A DNA stretch of 64,000 nt from Morella rubra (Eukaryota > Streptophyta > Magnoliopsida > Fagales > Myricaceae), in contig CM025854.1 of NCBI GenBank assembly GCA_003952965.2, forward strand, positions 8,999,994-9,063,993. Reading direction: 5' to 3'. The position numbers and the translations under genes were made by a program. This document shows positions 34,065-45,557 of the stretch, one piece after another; position 1 is the first letter of the stretch; every line of letters starts with the position of its first letter. The notes below the pieces were generated by a model. It was not told where the DNA came from. It saw nothing but the letters and a program-made list of their open reading frames with translations, and searched no databases.

Positions 34065-35306
34065 TTAATTCCTAGGATCAAGGCAACCCAAGAAGGGGAT
34101 GAATTGGGTTTCTAAACTTTTTTGCTTTTAACCCCCAAAAAAGTATTTGCAAAGTAAAGGATAATTTAGTGCAAATAATTAAGCAAGTATTTATGCGATC
34201 AGTAAATAAGTGCTAAATGTAAAGAGTAAGGTTAGAGAAGCAAACACAAGATTTTTTGGTGGTTCGGCAAACCTGCCTACATCCACCCCTCAATCTCTTT
34301 TACTGAGCCTTAAGGTTTTTTCACTATCTTCCGAACAGTGTACACTCTAGCTTCCGGGTGCTAGAGAACCTTACAAGTGCTTTCCCAGGTTTAACACTCA
34401 CAACCGAAGTGATTTTCGGGCTCACCACTCACAACCCAACCAAGCTTGAGATATACCCTCTCTAAGCTTCTTCTTTAGTGAACAACCTCACTAAAGGAAT
34501 AACCTCTTTTGGATAGGAAGATACAAGAAATAATCTCTTTCAAAGAGTGGATAAGAAAAAGGAAAGCTCTATCCCTTTTGATTCACACAATAACAAAGAT
34601 AAGAAAGTGTAATTTGTGTGAATGATATGAGAAATATAAAATAAGAAGGTTTTAGATCTTTCTCAAGCTATAGAAATGATATGTGGTCGTTCTTGCTTGT
34701 TTTGAGACATTAGGAAGGTCTTTATATAGGCCACATTAGAAAACTAGCCGTTAGGGGTCGATCTGACAATTTTACCATTGTACCGGTCGACCGCTTCAAC
34801 TAGTCGTTGCCCAATGTTCATAAAATATGAATGTTGTCAAATTTTGTCCAATGCACCCCATCATCCGCATCATATAGCGGTCGGCAGTTACAGATCATTT
34901 TCATAGACCGCTACAATTAAAAAGCTTCTTTTTGACAATTTTTGAAATCTGATTTTCAAAACCAACTTCCCAAAAGTATAACCAAGGCTTGGGAGTTTAT
35001 ATAGGGATGATTTGAAAAAATTTAAAGCTCAATTTGGTTGTCAAACTTGTGATAAGAAGATTATGCACGGTTTGAAAAATATGCAAGTGTGTGATTCAAA
35101 TCCTTGTCAAAGACAAATTAAAAGTTACAAGGTTACACCCTACAGTCTTGAATCTTCACTTTTGAGCTCCTTGCATCTTCTCGATCTTCAATCTTCTTGT
35201 CTTTGGCTTTTTGATAAAAATGTCTTTGTCTTTGAAGATGTCTATTTTGTAAACTTAATCCTTTTATTGAAATCATCAAAATATCGATTGTGAACAAAAG
35301 CCAACA
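34065..35306 (-). mobile_element. Solo LTR of copia-like family L, degraded left end
   Basis: Matches 23470-24697 over its length, ends AAAGCCAACA, and has the same TATA segment on the minus strand (about 34721-34735). The left end is mutated (TTAATTCCTAGG instead of TGTAAGTCCAAGG), so the start is approximate. Flanks TATTA and TATTG suggest a target duplication with one change. It lies inside the minisatellite. Confidence 0.85.
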
Positions 35307-35336
35307 TATTGTACTCTATACATATTAGAAAATAGT

Positions 35337-36877
35337 CACTACAAGAAACTTAGCTTTATGTGACAAAATTTTGGATGTCAAACCAAATTTTGTCACCTGA
35401 AGTGGTCTTTCTATGACAAAACATTAATTTCGTCACCCAAAATCATCCAGAAACGTCAAAACCCTCTAGACAGGTCCTAAAACCGTTATGACATATTTAT
35501 GGTGTGGCAACATACACCTTGTCATGAATGAGTAGCGATAAAAATCGTCACAAATACTTAATATCCATCTGGACCAATAAAAAACGCGTTCGGACGCTTG
35601 GCTGGGTGACAAATTCCAAATCACCGTAACCGAGTGACGACGATAATCGTCACAATTTTTACAATATCGTCCGGACGTCACTTTTATAGCGTCCGCATAG
35701 ACATTACCTAACGAATAATAATCGTCAACACATAGTGACAAATTTAAAATCGTCATGAACACTCAATCCCGTCTAGACGTACACATGAGCGTGCAAATGC
35801 AAAAAAAATAAACCGTCTGGACACTAAAAACATGTCCGCACAAGTATGAATGCTTCTTTTGTGAATTGTGTTGTTCCACGTTGCAAAACTACACACATGT
35901 GATGTCGAAATTGTTTGGAACTATAAAGACCATCTAGACGTTCTAAGTTCAAGAACATTTTCGAATCGAGCATATTGAATGACGTTGAGTTTGATTGGGC
36001 CATGTGTGAATCTAACCTTTGATAAGCGTCGGAACGCCTACAAAAACCGTGCGGACGCCTTCTTGCCACATTAAACTGGCTAGACTTTGTCAATATCACA
36101 CTTTCATTCTCTTCTCTCAAACATTTTTACTATCCATTCTACTTGACTTTAGTTTTCCATTTTCACACATTTATTTCGAGATCTCTCAAACAACTTCAGA
36201 TAAAACCTTCTACGTGAGTTTACTTTTCAATTTCATGCATTTCAATTTAATAATTTTGAATTTTGTCGTGTGTTCTTTGTGTTCATATAAATGGGTTACT
36301 TTGTTTGTGTTCATCAACTTACCGTTTGGAAAATTGCTTATAGACGTCCGGACGTCGTTGGACATGTTCGGATGCATTCTAAATGTAAACGTCGCCGTTT
36401 GAATTACATACAAAAAGTTTTTGCTATGTTTAACATGGATTGCTCTGGGAGAAGTATCACCAATGTCGAGGCATAGACAGAGCGACCAACTTGGGCAGAC
36501 ACTTTTTTAGTGGACCTGAGGGCGAGTATTCGAGTGATAGCAAAGCCGAGGCATTCCTTATGCATGGTCCATGACAAAATACATTTTTGTCACATTGGAC
36601 TAAACGTTCTCACACCCCATACGAACATATGAAGTGTATTGGGCATGACGATTTTGAATTTTGTCAATATGGCATAAAACTGTTCGGACGGTATTGTAAC
36701 CCGTCTGGACGGTTTCAAGTGACAAAACACGGAAATTGTCACCTAAAATCTTTGCTGATAGCTTGTAGGTGATAAACTAAGTGACAACTCGGTTTTGTCA
36801 CCCAAAACCTTTGGTGACAAAAAAAGCATTTTGGGTGACAAAATTTTTTGACACCCAAAGTAATTTTTGCTGTAGTG
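35337..36877. mobile_element. CACTA element 2, 1541 bp, TSD AGT
   Basis: Left end CACTACAAGAAACTTAGC and right end TAATTTTTGCTGTAGTG are inverted CACTA termini; AGT flanks both (35334-35336, 36878-36880). Removing it restores the minisatellite unit across the junction. Its subterminal regions are packed with CGTCCGGACG-type palindromes and GTGACAAAATTT repeats. No coding sequence was recognised, so it is a small non-autonomous member. Confidence 0.92.
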
Positions 36878-36931
36878 AGTACCTTATACATATTATATAA
36901 TAGTACCTTGTACATATTACTTACTATATAG

Positions 36932-36936
<5 letters not shown>

Positions 36937-36977
<41 letters not shown>

Positions 36978-36998
36978 TATATATATATATATATATAC
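36937..36998 (+). repeat. (TA)n microsatellite
   Basis: Two long TA runs separated by a single CTA step, part of the AT-rich minisatellite region. Confidence 0.9.
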
Positions 36999-38051
36999 TA
37001 TATAATAATACATTATACATATCTAATAGTACCTTATACATATTATGTAATAGTACCTTGTACTTATTACTTAGTATATAGTACCTTATACATATTATAT
37101 AATAGTACCTTATACATATTATATAATAGTACCTTATACATATTATGTAATAGAACTTTGTACTTATTACTTAGTATATAGTACCTTATACACATTATAT
37201 AATATTACCTTAGACATATAATATAATCTTATATAATACCTTATACATATTATATAATGGTACCTTGTACATATCATATAATGGTACCTTATATCATATT
37301 ATATAATATTTCGTTTTTTGTCTTATTCTGGAAGGAATATACTCAAATGAAGCTTCTTTGTGTTTTGGAGGTAAGATTTATCATCTTTATCCATGAATTT
37401 CTTAGTTTTTTAAGTATAAATTTTTTGGTTGTGATTTGGATTTGTGGACGAAATTGGTGTTTAAATGATTATGGTTACTCTCATACTTGTTTAAGGGTGT
37501 TGAATGCATGTTTTAGGAGTAAAAAAATATGTATTTGGGATTGATTAGGAAATTATAGGTCGCTATTTTTCATGGGATTTGCGCAGGGTTCGAACGCTGT
37601 AAATTTTTTCGTTCGAACAAGTTGCTAAAATGTTTGTTTACAAGGATGACAAATACATTCGAACGATAAATTTATACCGTTTGAGTGTATTGTAGTTGTT
37701 CGAAAAAAAATTTGGGATGAAATTCAGATTTTTTGGGAGGGAAAAATCCATCCCAAAAGGCTAAATTTGCTGTAGTGACATTAATTGACTACACTAGCAA
37801 TCTTATCAACTACATACATTGTAAAGTCCAAATTCTCTTGGAGCCAAAATTTAAAAAAGAAACAAGAAAAAAAGAAGGGTCCAAATTGCTTGAGAAGTCT
37901 TGTGCATGTGCATGTCGATGTCGGCATTGCTATTCCAATACCCTTAAGTTGAACAATAGCGACAATATCCTATCTTTTTAAGTTGCCATAGTTTCCCACG
38001 TTGCCTTTTGACTGCTCCATATATATAGTCCTAAGTTTAACTTTTTCTTTC

Positions 38052-38781
38052 CTTTACTTTTTTTTCTAAGTAAAGGTGGATTTCATTTCACGGGAGAGGA
38101 AAATACAAGTGCTGAATCTGAAACCAACCATGGCCGAAAACTTCAAATGGGGTACAAAGATCCATTACATCTTTTTCAAAAGCCTGAAGGGCCAAAATCA
38201 ACTAAAGGACCGTAAGGGTCCCAGCACTACAGGCCATAAGGGCCACACCCAACTGGGTCCACAAAACCGCAAACCTAACCCGGGTCCAAAGACCCAGGGC
38301 ACAACACAACCCCACCGAGAATGGCGTATACTGTCCCTGGAGAAGGAGGATCCAAACCAACACCTGCAACAAAAGAGCTCACGGAGGAGAAACTTAGCCA
38401 AAAAGGCAAAAAGAGACGATGGCAGACCAAAAGACACCAGGCGCGTCAGACCCACGTGCCTCAGGAGTGGCATGTGGAGATCCAAGAGCCGGTGTTGGAC
38501 CGCAGGACAGGGACAACGTCAAAGATGTTGAGCCACTGATGCCAACCAAGGGAGCAAGAAACAAGAAATAAAACCACCAATATTATTAAAAAGTAAGAAA
38601 ACAAAGAGAAACAACTCCTGACCGGCCAAGAGGAGGAGGAACTCCTCCCGTCACCTAGAGAAAGAAAGAGAGCTGAAGGGGGAGTTATAGAAGAGAGAAA
38701 ATGGGGGGAGTCTAGAGAGAAGGAGGACCCTCTCTCCCTAGACTTTTCGAAAAGAGCTGTCGTGTTCATTTATCAGTACCT
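38052..38781 (-). mobile_element. LINE-type insertion, 730 bp, 16-bp TSD
   Basis: TTTAACTTTTTCTTTC occurs at 38036-38051 and again, identical, at 38782-38797. The related sequence near 7878 has it once. A T run near the left end (38058-38066) is the poly(A) tail of a minus-strand retroposed copy. The opposite end, read on the minus strand, starts with a CTCTAGGGAGAGAGGG-like leader, so this may be a complete short non-autonomous LINE derivative, not a truncated one. Frames of about 100 codons exist on the minus strand, but I recognise no protein in them. Confidence 0.8.
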
Positions 38782-39394
38782 TTTAACTTTTTCTTTCAAA
38801 CAATAGATTATAGGGGCCAGGGGGCGTCAATCCCATCACCAAAGGGCATCGTTCTAAACACAGAAGGACTGGATAAGAAAAAAAGACTGGTATGAGAATT
38901 GAGAAGGATGCCTAGCTGCGGTGATGATTAATTCTATTTGGAAATTTTATGTAATTTCTTTAGGAAAAGAAAATAAAAATTGAAATTTTGAAAAGATTTT
39001 ATCTTGTGGGAGTACACTACGCTCCAATTGTCTCCCTAATTACCCCAGGAAAAAAAAAAAAAAAAGCACCATTATTGGGCAAATTGTACTGGTTACACGT
39101 ATTATTTAAAACTTTGCAATTCTCTGAGCGCTATTACATAGGATTAGGGGGCTTATTGCGGTATTGCATGGAATATCTCTTAACGAACGAATCCTCCCAT
39201 CTTGTAATATTTTACACACATATACTATACGTACCCAGCTGATTGCCATCGCATGTGCTACGTGTGTTTAAAGGAAGGCTTTGCAATGAAATCTATGGTT
39301 TGGTGATGATTCTGAGCACTTCCCAAGAAAATGATGACTATTTATAAATGAAATGGGAACAACGGGTAGGATCGACAAGCACTAGTCTATAATT

Positions 39395-40155
39395 TCTTAC
39401 CAAATCTTCTAGATAAGTTCATATCTTCAGCAAATTTCAACAGTTGATTGCTTGGTTGGAACAAGTTGAAAGATATGGTTGTCGGTATTGCAAAAGGAAT
39501 GGAATATCTTGATCTTGAAGGGTGTGACGAACGAATCCTCCATTTTGATATCTTGTAATATTTTACTCGACCAAGACTTTAATCCTAAATTTTCTGATTT
39601 GGTCTTGTCAAGTTGTGTTCTAAAGATCAAAGTGGAGTGTCCATGACCACACTTAGAGGGACTATGGGTTATATTGCACTTGAATTAGGGGAAAAAAAAA
39701 GGGTTAAGTTTACAATGGAGGACATCTAGCCAAACCTACTTTCTAGAATGGATCTATAACGTCTTAGAGCAAAAATAAGACCTACGAATTTTTATTGAGA
39801 ATGATGGAGATGCTAAAATTGCATAAAGACTTGCAATTGTTGGGCTTGGTGCATTCAATGGCACCTAATGGATCAACCTTCAACGAAACTTGTGCTTCAA
39901 ATGTTGGAAGGTGAAGTTGATAAATTACCTAGCTATGGTAATCAAGGATTACAACTATTAACTTTATTGTCAATGTAGGGGGTTCTAGTTGTTTCTATGG
40001 AAGAGAGAAGGTATGAATTGTGATTGTATAAATAGTAATCATCCCAAAATTTGTGTTGGTAATTGTCATGACATGATGGGGCATAAATTGAAAGCGAAAC
40101 ACTTTATAATCGCACATAATCATTATGGTGATTGAAAACTCTTGGATCCATTAAT
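39395..40155 (+). pseudogene. Receptor-like kinase (LRK10-like type) pseudogene fragment
   Basis: Scattered frames preserve VVGIAKGMEYLDLEGCDERI (39478-39537), LHFDI, SMTTLRGTMGYIALELGE (39640-39695) and, further on, TKLVLQMLEGEVDKLP (39885-39935). These are the catalytic-loop, activation-segment and C-lobe blocks of LRK10L/PR5K-type receptor kinases, a plasma-membrane family. The lysine after HFD is lost in a deletion, the DFG motif is scrambled, and the region between the activation segment and C-lobe is broken by stops. No extracellular domain is visible. The copy stops at the CACTA element. Confidence 0.75.
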
Positions 40156-43100
40156 CACTACAAGAAAAGCTGGTTATAGCGACCAAAATTGAGCAACGAA
40201 TCAAATTTAGTAGCAAATAATCAACTTTTACTGGTGAAAATTCAAAAATCGTCGCTAATCATCTCATTAGTGACAGAGATTGTGGTTATTAAAGTACTCT
40301 TATAGCTGCGGACATCAAATGGTTGGAAAAAACTGATCTTTTTGCAACGAAATTAAGAGATGGTCACAAATTGACTTTTTTTGTCGAAATGTGTATTCAC
40401 TAGAGTTACTTTATGTTGAGATAGATTTTGTCGAAAATAGTAGATTTTTACAACGATAATCATAGTCTCGTCACTATTAGGATTTTAGCATCAACAAAGA
40501 AAGTTGTTGCCCTCGTTGGTCTTGAAAGGAGAAAGAGCAACAGACATAAATTTTATCAGAGAAGAGGTTAATGGTTGCTAAACGTATGCTTAGTGACGAA
40601 TATTTTATTGGTCGCAAAAATTCATTTTTGTGCAATGAAACTAATAAATAGTTACAAATATTCACGTACTATTAGGAAAAAAAACTGATGTTAATTAATT
40701 TATTTTTACAAAATTTTTAATGAGGAGAATTGACATGTGAATTTAATTTCCGACGCTACAAAGCTCAAATTATTTGTAATTCGGATCTTAAAATAGGGAT
40801 AAAGAATTGAGTAAGGATTGTTGTGAAATCAAATTCAGAGAAGTGAATCGAATTAAAGAAGACTATTTTCCGCGGGAAGCCCAAATGAGTAGCTCCCTAA
40901 CCAACTTCGGAGTTCATTCTTCACCTTTCTCTAGGGTTTGCTTCCCCTCTCTCTCTCACCCTGCTCTCGACCACCCCAACCAAGCCTTTCCATGGTGAAG
41001 GTATGTTTTATTTTCGTTTTTATTTTTTACTCAGTTTCGGTATGTTTTCTGAATAATGAATTGTTGGTGACCCTCCCATGATTTGAGAGAGTGTCTCTTT
41101 TTCTTCTTTCGATTGGTGCTCCGAGCATGGAAGAGGATTGCACGTATTGAATTGTGTTTAGACAGTGATTCAAGACCGTGGGGGAATCAATCTTTTTGGA
41201 CGATTAGGAGTTTCTGGGTCCGTGCTTCTTTTCTACTTTGATCTTTCGGTTGGGAATAATATGATATTGCTGATTTACATTACCGGAGTTTAATCTAGCG
41301 ATGACATTTACTGGTCTTGGACACTAATCTGCTAAAATTTACAGACCTGATTTTGGTTGCCAGGGGAGACTTGCTTTTGCATTGTAAACGAGGAGTTTAT
41401 TGGACTTTTTAGGAGGTGCTTGGTTTTGGTGAAGATTTTCTTGTGTTTGAGCAGCAGAGTTTGTTGATTTTGTCTTTTCCTCGTATGTTGCTGAGAAATC
41501 CTTTTTTCTGGTCGGATCTAAAACAGAATATTTACCTCTTGGATATGTTGTTTTGTTGTTATCTGCACTTTTCTAAGTCATATTTTTTAGTATATTTTGT
41601 TTCAGTATTTGCTTGGTTTGAATCGTAAAAAATGGTTGTTAGGGATAATGTAATGAGAGGCAACAAATTGGAGTCTCCGATGCTCTTTTCCTATAGTGCT
41701 TTGGTGCTGTACATTGCCTATAGTGATCTGGAGTTGAGATAAAGATATTTGCCTTTTCCAAGTAAGGCAAATTCATTCAGATGTTCCCACATTATTTTAA
41801 TGTCAGTAAAATATCTTCTTTTAAGTTTGTGATGTTGATTGAAGCATCTATCGATTTTCACATTTCATTTGGGATTTATGTATCCTTGATTCATGATGTG
41901 CTCCTCTCATAAGTATGTATGGGTCTATATGTGGCTGCGCGTGGTTGTGAGAGATGGATAAGGTCCATACAGAACATTGTGCTCTCACTTTCACTTCAGG
42001 AGGCATTCTTAGATCATTTTATTGTCTTGTAGTGTCTAGCATGTTGGCACTATGCATGGTTAAGCCGGATGTACAAAGATTTCAATATTTTAATCCGATG
42101 GAAATTTTCTATTGTGTTTGTTTCTTATGACTTCAAGCATGATTGCCTTCCATTTGTTTTTCTAGATAATACAAAGGGAGTTACTAGTGATTTTGTCAGG
42201 GTATTTACGGAGAGGGTGATCTATATTGTTAAGGATTTTGTAGATATTAGTTATGAAAGCTGGAAGTTCGTTCCCCTCATGGACAAACAGGAGCTGTACA
42301 CAAGTGTCCTGGTACATTTATTAACATAAAAATTGTAAATTATTATTAACTGAATAGTGCATTATTTGCCTCATTGACTACTGAATCTAAAGCATGTCAT
42401 GAGCTAAAAAGTCTAATCTTGAGACTCAGGGTGACTTCACACTAGACTAGAATCGTTTTGAAGGCCAACAATGCATTAAGGCTAGGTTGCAAACTACCAC
42501 TATGAGTTACACGAGATTTACAAGAGCTTTCTAACAAGTGAGGAGGCCAGGCAAAATCCCCCTGAAGACTTGGCTGCACAAGTTTGGATACAACTTTGTG
42601 ACCATTGGGAGAGTGAAGCTCACAAGGTAGGCATGGGTAATATTAATCATTTTGTAACTGAAATTTTGGTTTTTATTGCATTTTTATGTAATTGAAATTT
42701 TGTTTTTTTGCCTTTTGTTTTATTGCTAGTTCTTTTTTTGGTTTGTTGCTTGTTTTCTGGCCTTCATTTTTTCTCTTCTTCGTATTATGGGTTTTATTTT
42801 ATTTATTTTTCTATGATCGTTTTCACTTACCCATCAAGAGAATTAGGAGAATGAAAAGGACATTTAACAACAAGCAATTCAAATCAAAATCTGTACGACT
42901 GTATACTTCATCAGAAGTTAAACTCCAATTTATATCATTAAATTGATTTGCTTCAATTTGGTTTTGCAATTTACTATTACTACTTCTGCAAGCACAACTT
43001 TGAAAGAGTGGCGAAGAGAACACAAAACAAGTTTTCAATTACTTGACAATCTTATATGTTGCTGGTTTGCAGAAGCTTTTCAGGAAGAATGCACTGAACA

Positions 43101-44001
43101 AGACCAAGATGGCGTTGTTTATGAATAGGGATCCAACCAAATCAGATGTAGATGTTGCAAAAGAGGTATTCCGAGAAGTTTTGGGGCAAAGATCGGGCTA
43201 TGCCATTGGTTTAGGAAAGTTTGTTATGCCCCCACCCTCATCGAAAGAACGCTCCTCCCAACCTCACCCAGCAAGTGGATAAGTACAGTGAATCGGAGAT
43301 TATGCAGGAAAAGTACGATCAAATACATGCTTAGAATGTGGGATTCTTGATTACAGAATATTTTTTTTTGTAAAGGATAGTTATGGACTTAAAGTTGTAA
43401 ATCATACTCCTTACAATATATGGCAGTGGTCCAGTGGAGGCTTATGGCTTTTCCATGTTATTTGAAACTTTAAGTCAAAGTAGTCAATGGCGATCATATT
43501 CTCCACAAAGTTTTTGGTTTAGTCAATGAATTTACTATAGCGAGGAGATTTATAGCGACCACTTCTTTTTATGGCAAATGGTTTTTAGTAGCTAACATTG
43601 TGTCTTTAGTGAGCACATGTTCGGTTGGCAAATGATTTTTTGTGGCAATATTAGTATCTTTGGCGACCAACTTATTCTAGTTGGCCCCACTTATTACAAA
43701 GAACAAAACAAGTTGTCCATACATATAAGCGACAAAATAATGTGGCCCCAATTTGCAACGACTTTTTAAAATTTGTCGCAATTTTGCAATGACTTCTTAA
43801 ATGGTCGCCTAAGAATTTTTTTAAAATTTGGTTGCAATTTTGCAATGACTTCTTAAAATGGTCCCCAAAGAGATATGTCCATGAAATATTTCTGATGACT
43901 CACCAACCACCCCATTTGGTCACGATATATCTTATTGTGACAAGATTTAGAGTTTAGACGATCATTCCATTTGTCCGCTAAAACCCAAATTTGTTGTAGT
44001 G
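40156..44001 (+). mobile_element. CACTA element 3, 3.8 kb, TSD AAT
   Basis: Left end CACTACAAGAAAAGCTGG and right end AAATTTGTTGTAGTG are inverted CACTA termini, each flanked by AAT (40153-40155 and 44002-44004). Repeats of the TAGCGACCA / GTCGCAATTTTGCAATGACT type cluster near both ends (40180-40640 and 43540-43980). It carries a Transposase_24-type gene but no recognised catalytic transposase. Confidence 0.92.
42069..43282 (+). pseudogene. Transposase_24 (PTTA/En-Spm) family gene in CACTA element 3
   Basis: Exon-like pieces read GVTSDFVRVFTERVIYIV plus ESWKFVPLMDKQELYTSVL (42178-42312), then TSEEARQNPPEDLAAQVW and LCDHWESEAHK (42535-42627, ending at a GTAGGC donor), then KLFRKNALNKTK and AKEVFREVLGQRSGYAIGLG (43072-43215) after a TTTGCAG acceptor. 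This is the order of blocks in Transposase_24 proteins. The last piece is open to a TAA at 43280. Some expected exons between the second and third pieces were not identified, and the frame in the second piece is disturbed. Likely a decayed accessory transposition protein. Confidence 0.65.
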
Positions 44002-44289
44002 AATTGTGGTCTTCTAGCAAAAAGAAAATAATACCACATATGGAGTTAACAATTATTTTATCTTTTGTTTATAACTTTCGAGTGTATATAGCACAAGATG
44101 AGCTACGCTCCAAACACGAGTTCGATGCATCATGCATCAGCAAATTGAGAAGAATGTATTATGCACAAAAGTTTGTGCACACATTCTATTTCACTAAATT
44201 CAACAAGATTGGTGATTTACCATGTCTAACTTTTGTGCGAGTTGCCAATAACAAATTTGAGTTTTAATTGAGACGATTTCTTTTGTAAT

Positions 44290-44640
44290 ATCTAAAATTC
44301 TGTCATAAAAAATACTCTTTGGGGACGAATTTTGTGATCTGTCCTGAAAGATATGGCTAGTTAATTTTTTGGTGCAAAAAATAAACTCATTCTAAAAACT
44401 ATCTTTTTCGCAACGGAATTATTTTTTAGGATAGAAAAAAAATTCTCAATTTGTTGGGACAAATGTGTGACAGACATGCCATCCCTAAAAATTTCTGTGT
44501 TTTTTGCAACGAAAACCTTCATCCCAAAAAGATTTTAACCTTTTGAGATGGTCATGTATGTCTTGACATTACGTTCGAACGCTTAATTTTTATTTTTATT
44601 CAAACGGTGGATGAAAACTCTGAGCAATAACCCCGTTCTA
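44290..44640. mobile_element. Fragment of a CACTA-1-type terminal region
   Basis: Contains phrases such as GGGGACGAATTTTGTGATC, GTCCTGAAAGATA and CGTTCGAACGC that match, loosely, the left terminal region of CACTA element 1 (29310-29480). No clean terminus or target duplication is seen; it is an eroded relative. Confidence 0.45.
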
Positions 44641-44949
44641 ACAGAAACTAAGGGATGTCTTCAGACTTTTTTTTTATTTTGGTAAAATGTCTTCAGTCAT
44701 ATTACTTCTAGTTCACCTGAAATCCAATAAATTGGCAAGGTAACAAGATTAAACAATTTTGAGAGAAATGTAGGATTAATGAGGCAGTTGTGTGCTGCTA
44801 AAAAAAATATTCTCTTGTGTTGAGAGTATTGAGACAATTTCATTGACTTAAGTAGAATGAATACATATATTATTAAGGGAAAAAAATCTAAATATATATG
44901 GTAACATATTGTTGTACATATGTCTGCTTTGTGAGTGAGAAACAGGATT

Positions 44950-45143
44950 AACAATCATGTATAATGCACTGAAGTTGATGCAAAAGATAACTATAGCTAG
45001 CCTTAGGAGGTTGAATGTTCAGATTGCAGAGCAAATAGGTGATCCACATTCATTCGGCAGTAGTATTAGCCATGTCCTATTTTTTACCTCTGCACTATAT
45101 CATGAAACAATAGCAATTGTTTCTTTGCACACCAACTAATGCA
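44950..45143 (-). pseudogene. Copia element B: end of RNase H, left of the hAT insertion
   Basis: The minus strand shows ISWCAKKQ followed by a degraded segment corresponding to the end of copia RNase H. This continues the frame found on the other side of the hAT element (…CTFIGPN at 55619-55660). The short match on this side is weak alone; the target duplication makes it convincing. Confidence 0.6.
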
Positions 45144-45360
45144 ATTTAGGCAGTGGCGGATGTAAGTAGGGCCAACTGGGGCCACCAATACAAAACGTTG
45201 AATTTTTTTTATATAACTAATATGTCTCATTTAACCAAGCTGGCCCCCCTTAAAGTCCAACTCAAGCCGTGCCCACTGTCTAGCCATTGACCAACACCTA
45301 GCCCTTTTTTTAAAAAAAAATTAGTCAAAAAAAAAAAACACAGGGTGAAATGGCGCGTTT

Positions 45361-45557
45361 TACCCTGTTTTAATTCATTTTTCTCTCTCTCCCTCTCCCA
45401 ACACCTCTTGCTCCTCCTTCTCTCACAGTTCTCCCTCTCCAGACCTCCACCGCCGCCTCTCTCTCCCTATCTGCCTCTCTTGGGATCTCTCTCTCTCTCA
45501 AGTCTCATTGTCTCAGACTCTCAGCCAGCTCTCTCTCTCTCAACCGCCAGGCGCCAG
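45361..45557 (+). repeat. CT-rich leader of the hAT transcript
   Basis: Dominated by CTCTCT and CTCCCT runs. It ends in CGCCAG|GTACTG, a good splice donor whose partner (TTTGTTTAG) lies just before the transposase ATG. The frame reading through it is a serine/leucine/proline artefact. Confidence 0.6.

Larger units (their letters stand above)
33395..37310. repeat. AT-rich minisatellite, interrupted by three insertions
   Basis: Units of roughly 22-27 bases built on TATAATAGTACCTTATACAT recur at 33410-33625, 34044-34064, 35307-35336 and 36878-37310. The pieces are the same array, split by a foldback element, a solo LTR and a CACTA element. Confidence 0.85.
29290..37777 (+). mobile_element. CACTA element 1, about 8.5 kb, TSD ACA
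   Basis: Left end TACTACAAGAAATTTGAC and right end AATTTGCTGTAGTG (inverse CACTACAGCAAATT) are imperfect inverted repeats of CACTA type; the first base of the left end has mutated C to T. ACA flanks both ends (29287-29289 and 37778-37780). The related uninterrupted sequence near 7650 has one copy of the flank. Palindromic motifs of the CGTTCGAACG type cluster near both ends (29460-29880 and 37585-37700) and also inside (31690-31990). No catalytic transposase was recognised, so it is non-autonomous. The strand given is arbitrary, following the internal ORF. Confidence 0.88.
29091..39110 (+). repeat. Copy 2 of the 7453-8210 segment, in three pieces
   Basis: 29091-29289, 37778-38051 and 38782-39110 match, in order and orientation, 7453-7649, 7650-7880 and 7880-8210 downstream of the germin-like gene, with scattered substitutions and small indels. 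The interruptions are the CACTA element (29290-37777) and the LINE-type insertion (38052-38781). Neither copy encodes a recognised protein. Confidence 0.88.

Noticed and set aside
38076..38769. Frames of about 100-150 codons on both strands in the 730-bp insertion
   Set aside because: No recognisable domain; frames overlap on both strands in a GC-richer insert and are not supported as genes.
39480..40155. A functional receptor kinase
   Set aside because: Missing catalytic lysine after HFD, scrambled DFG region and several stops; pseudogene.
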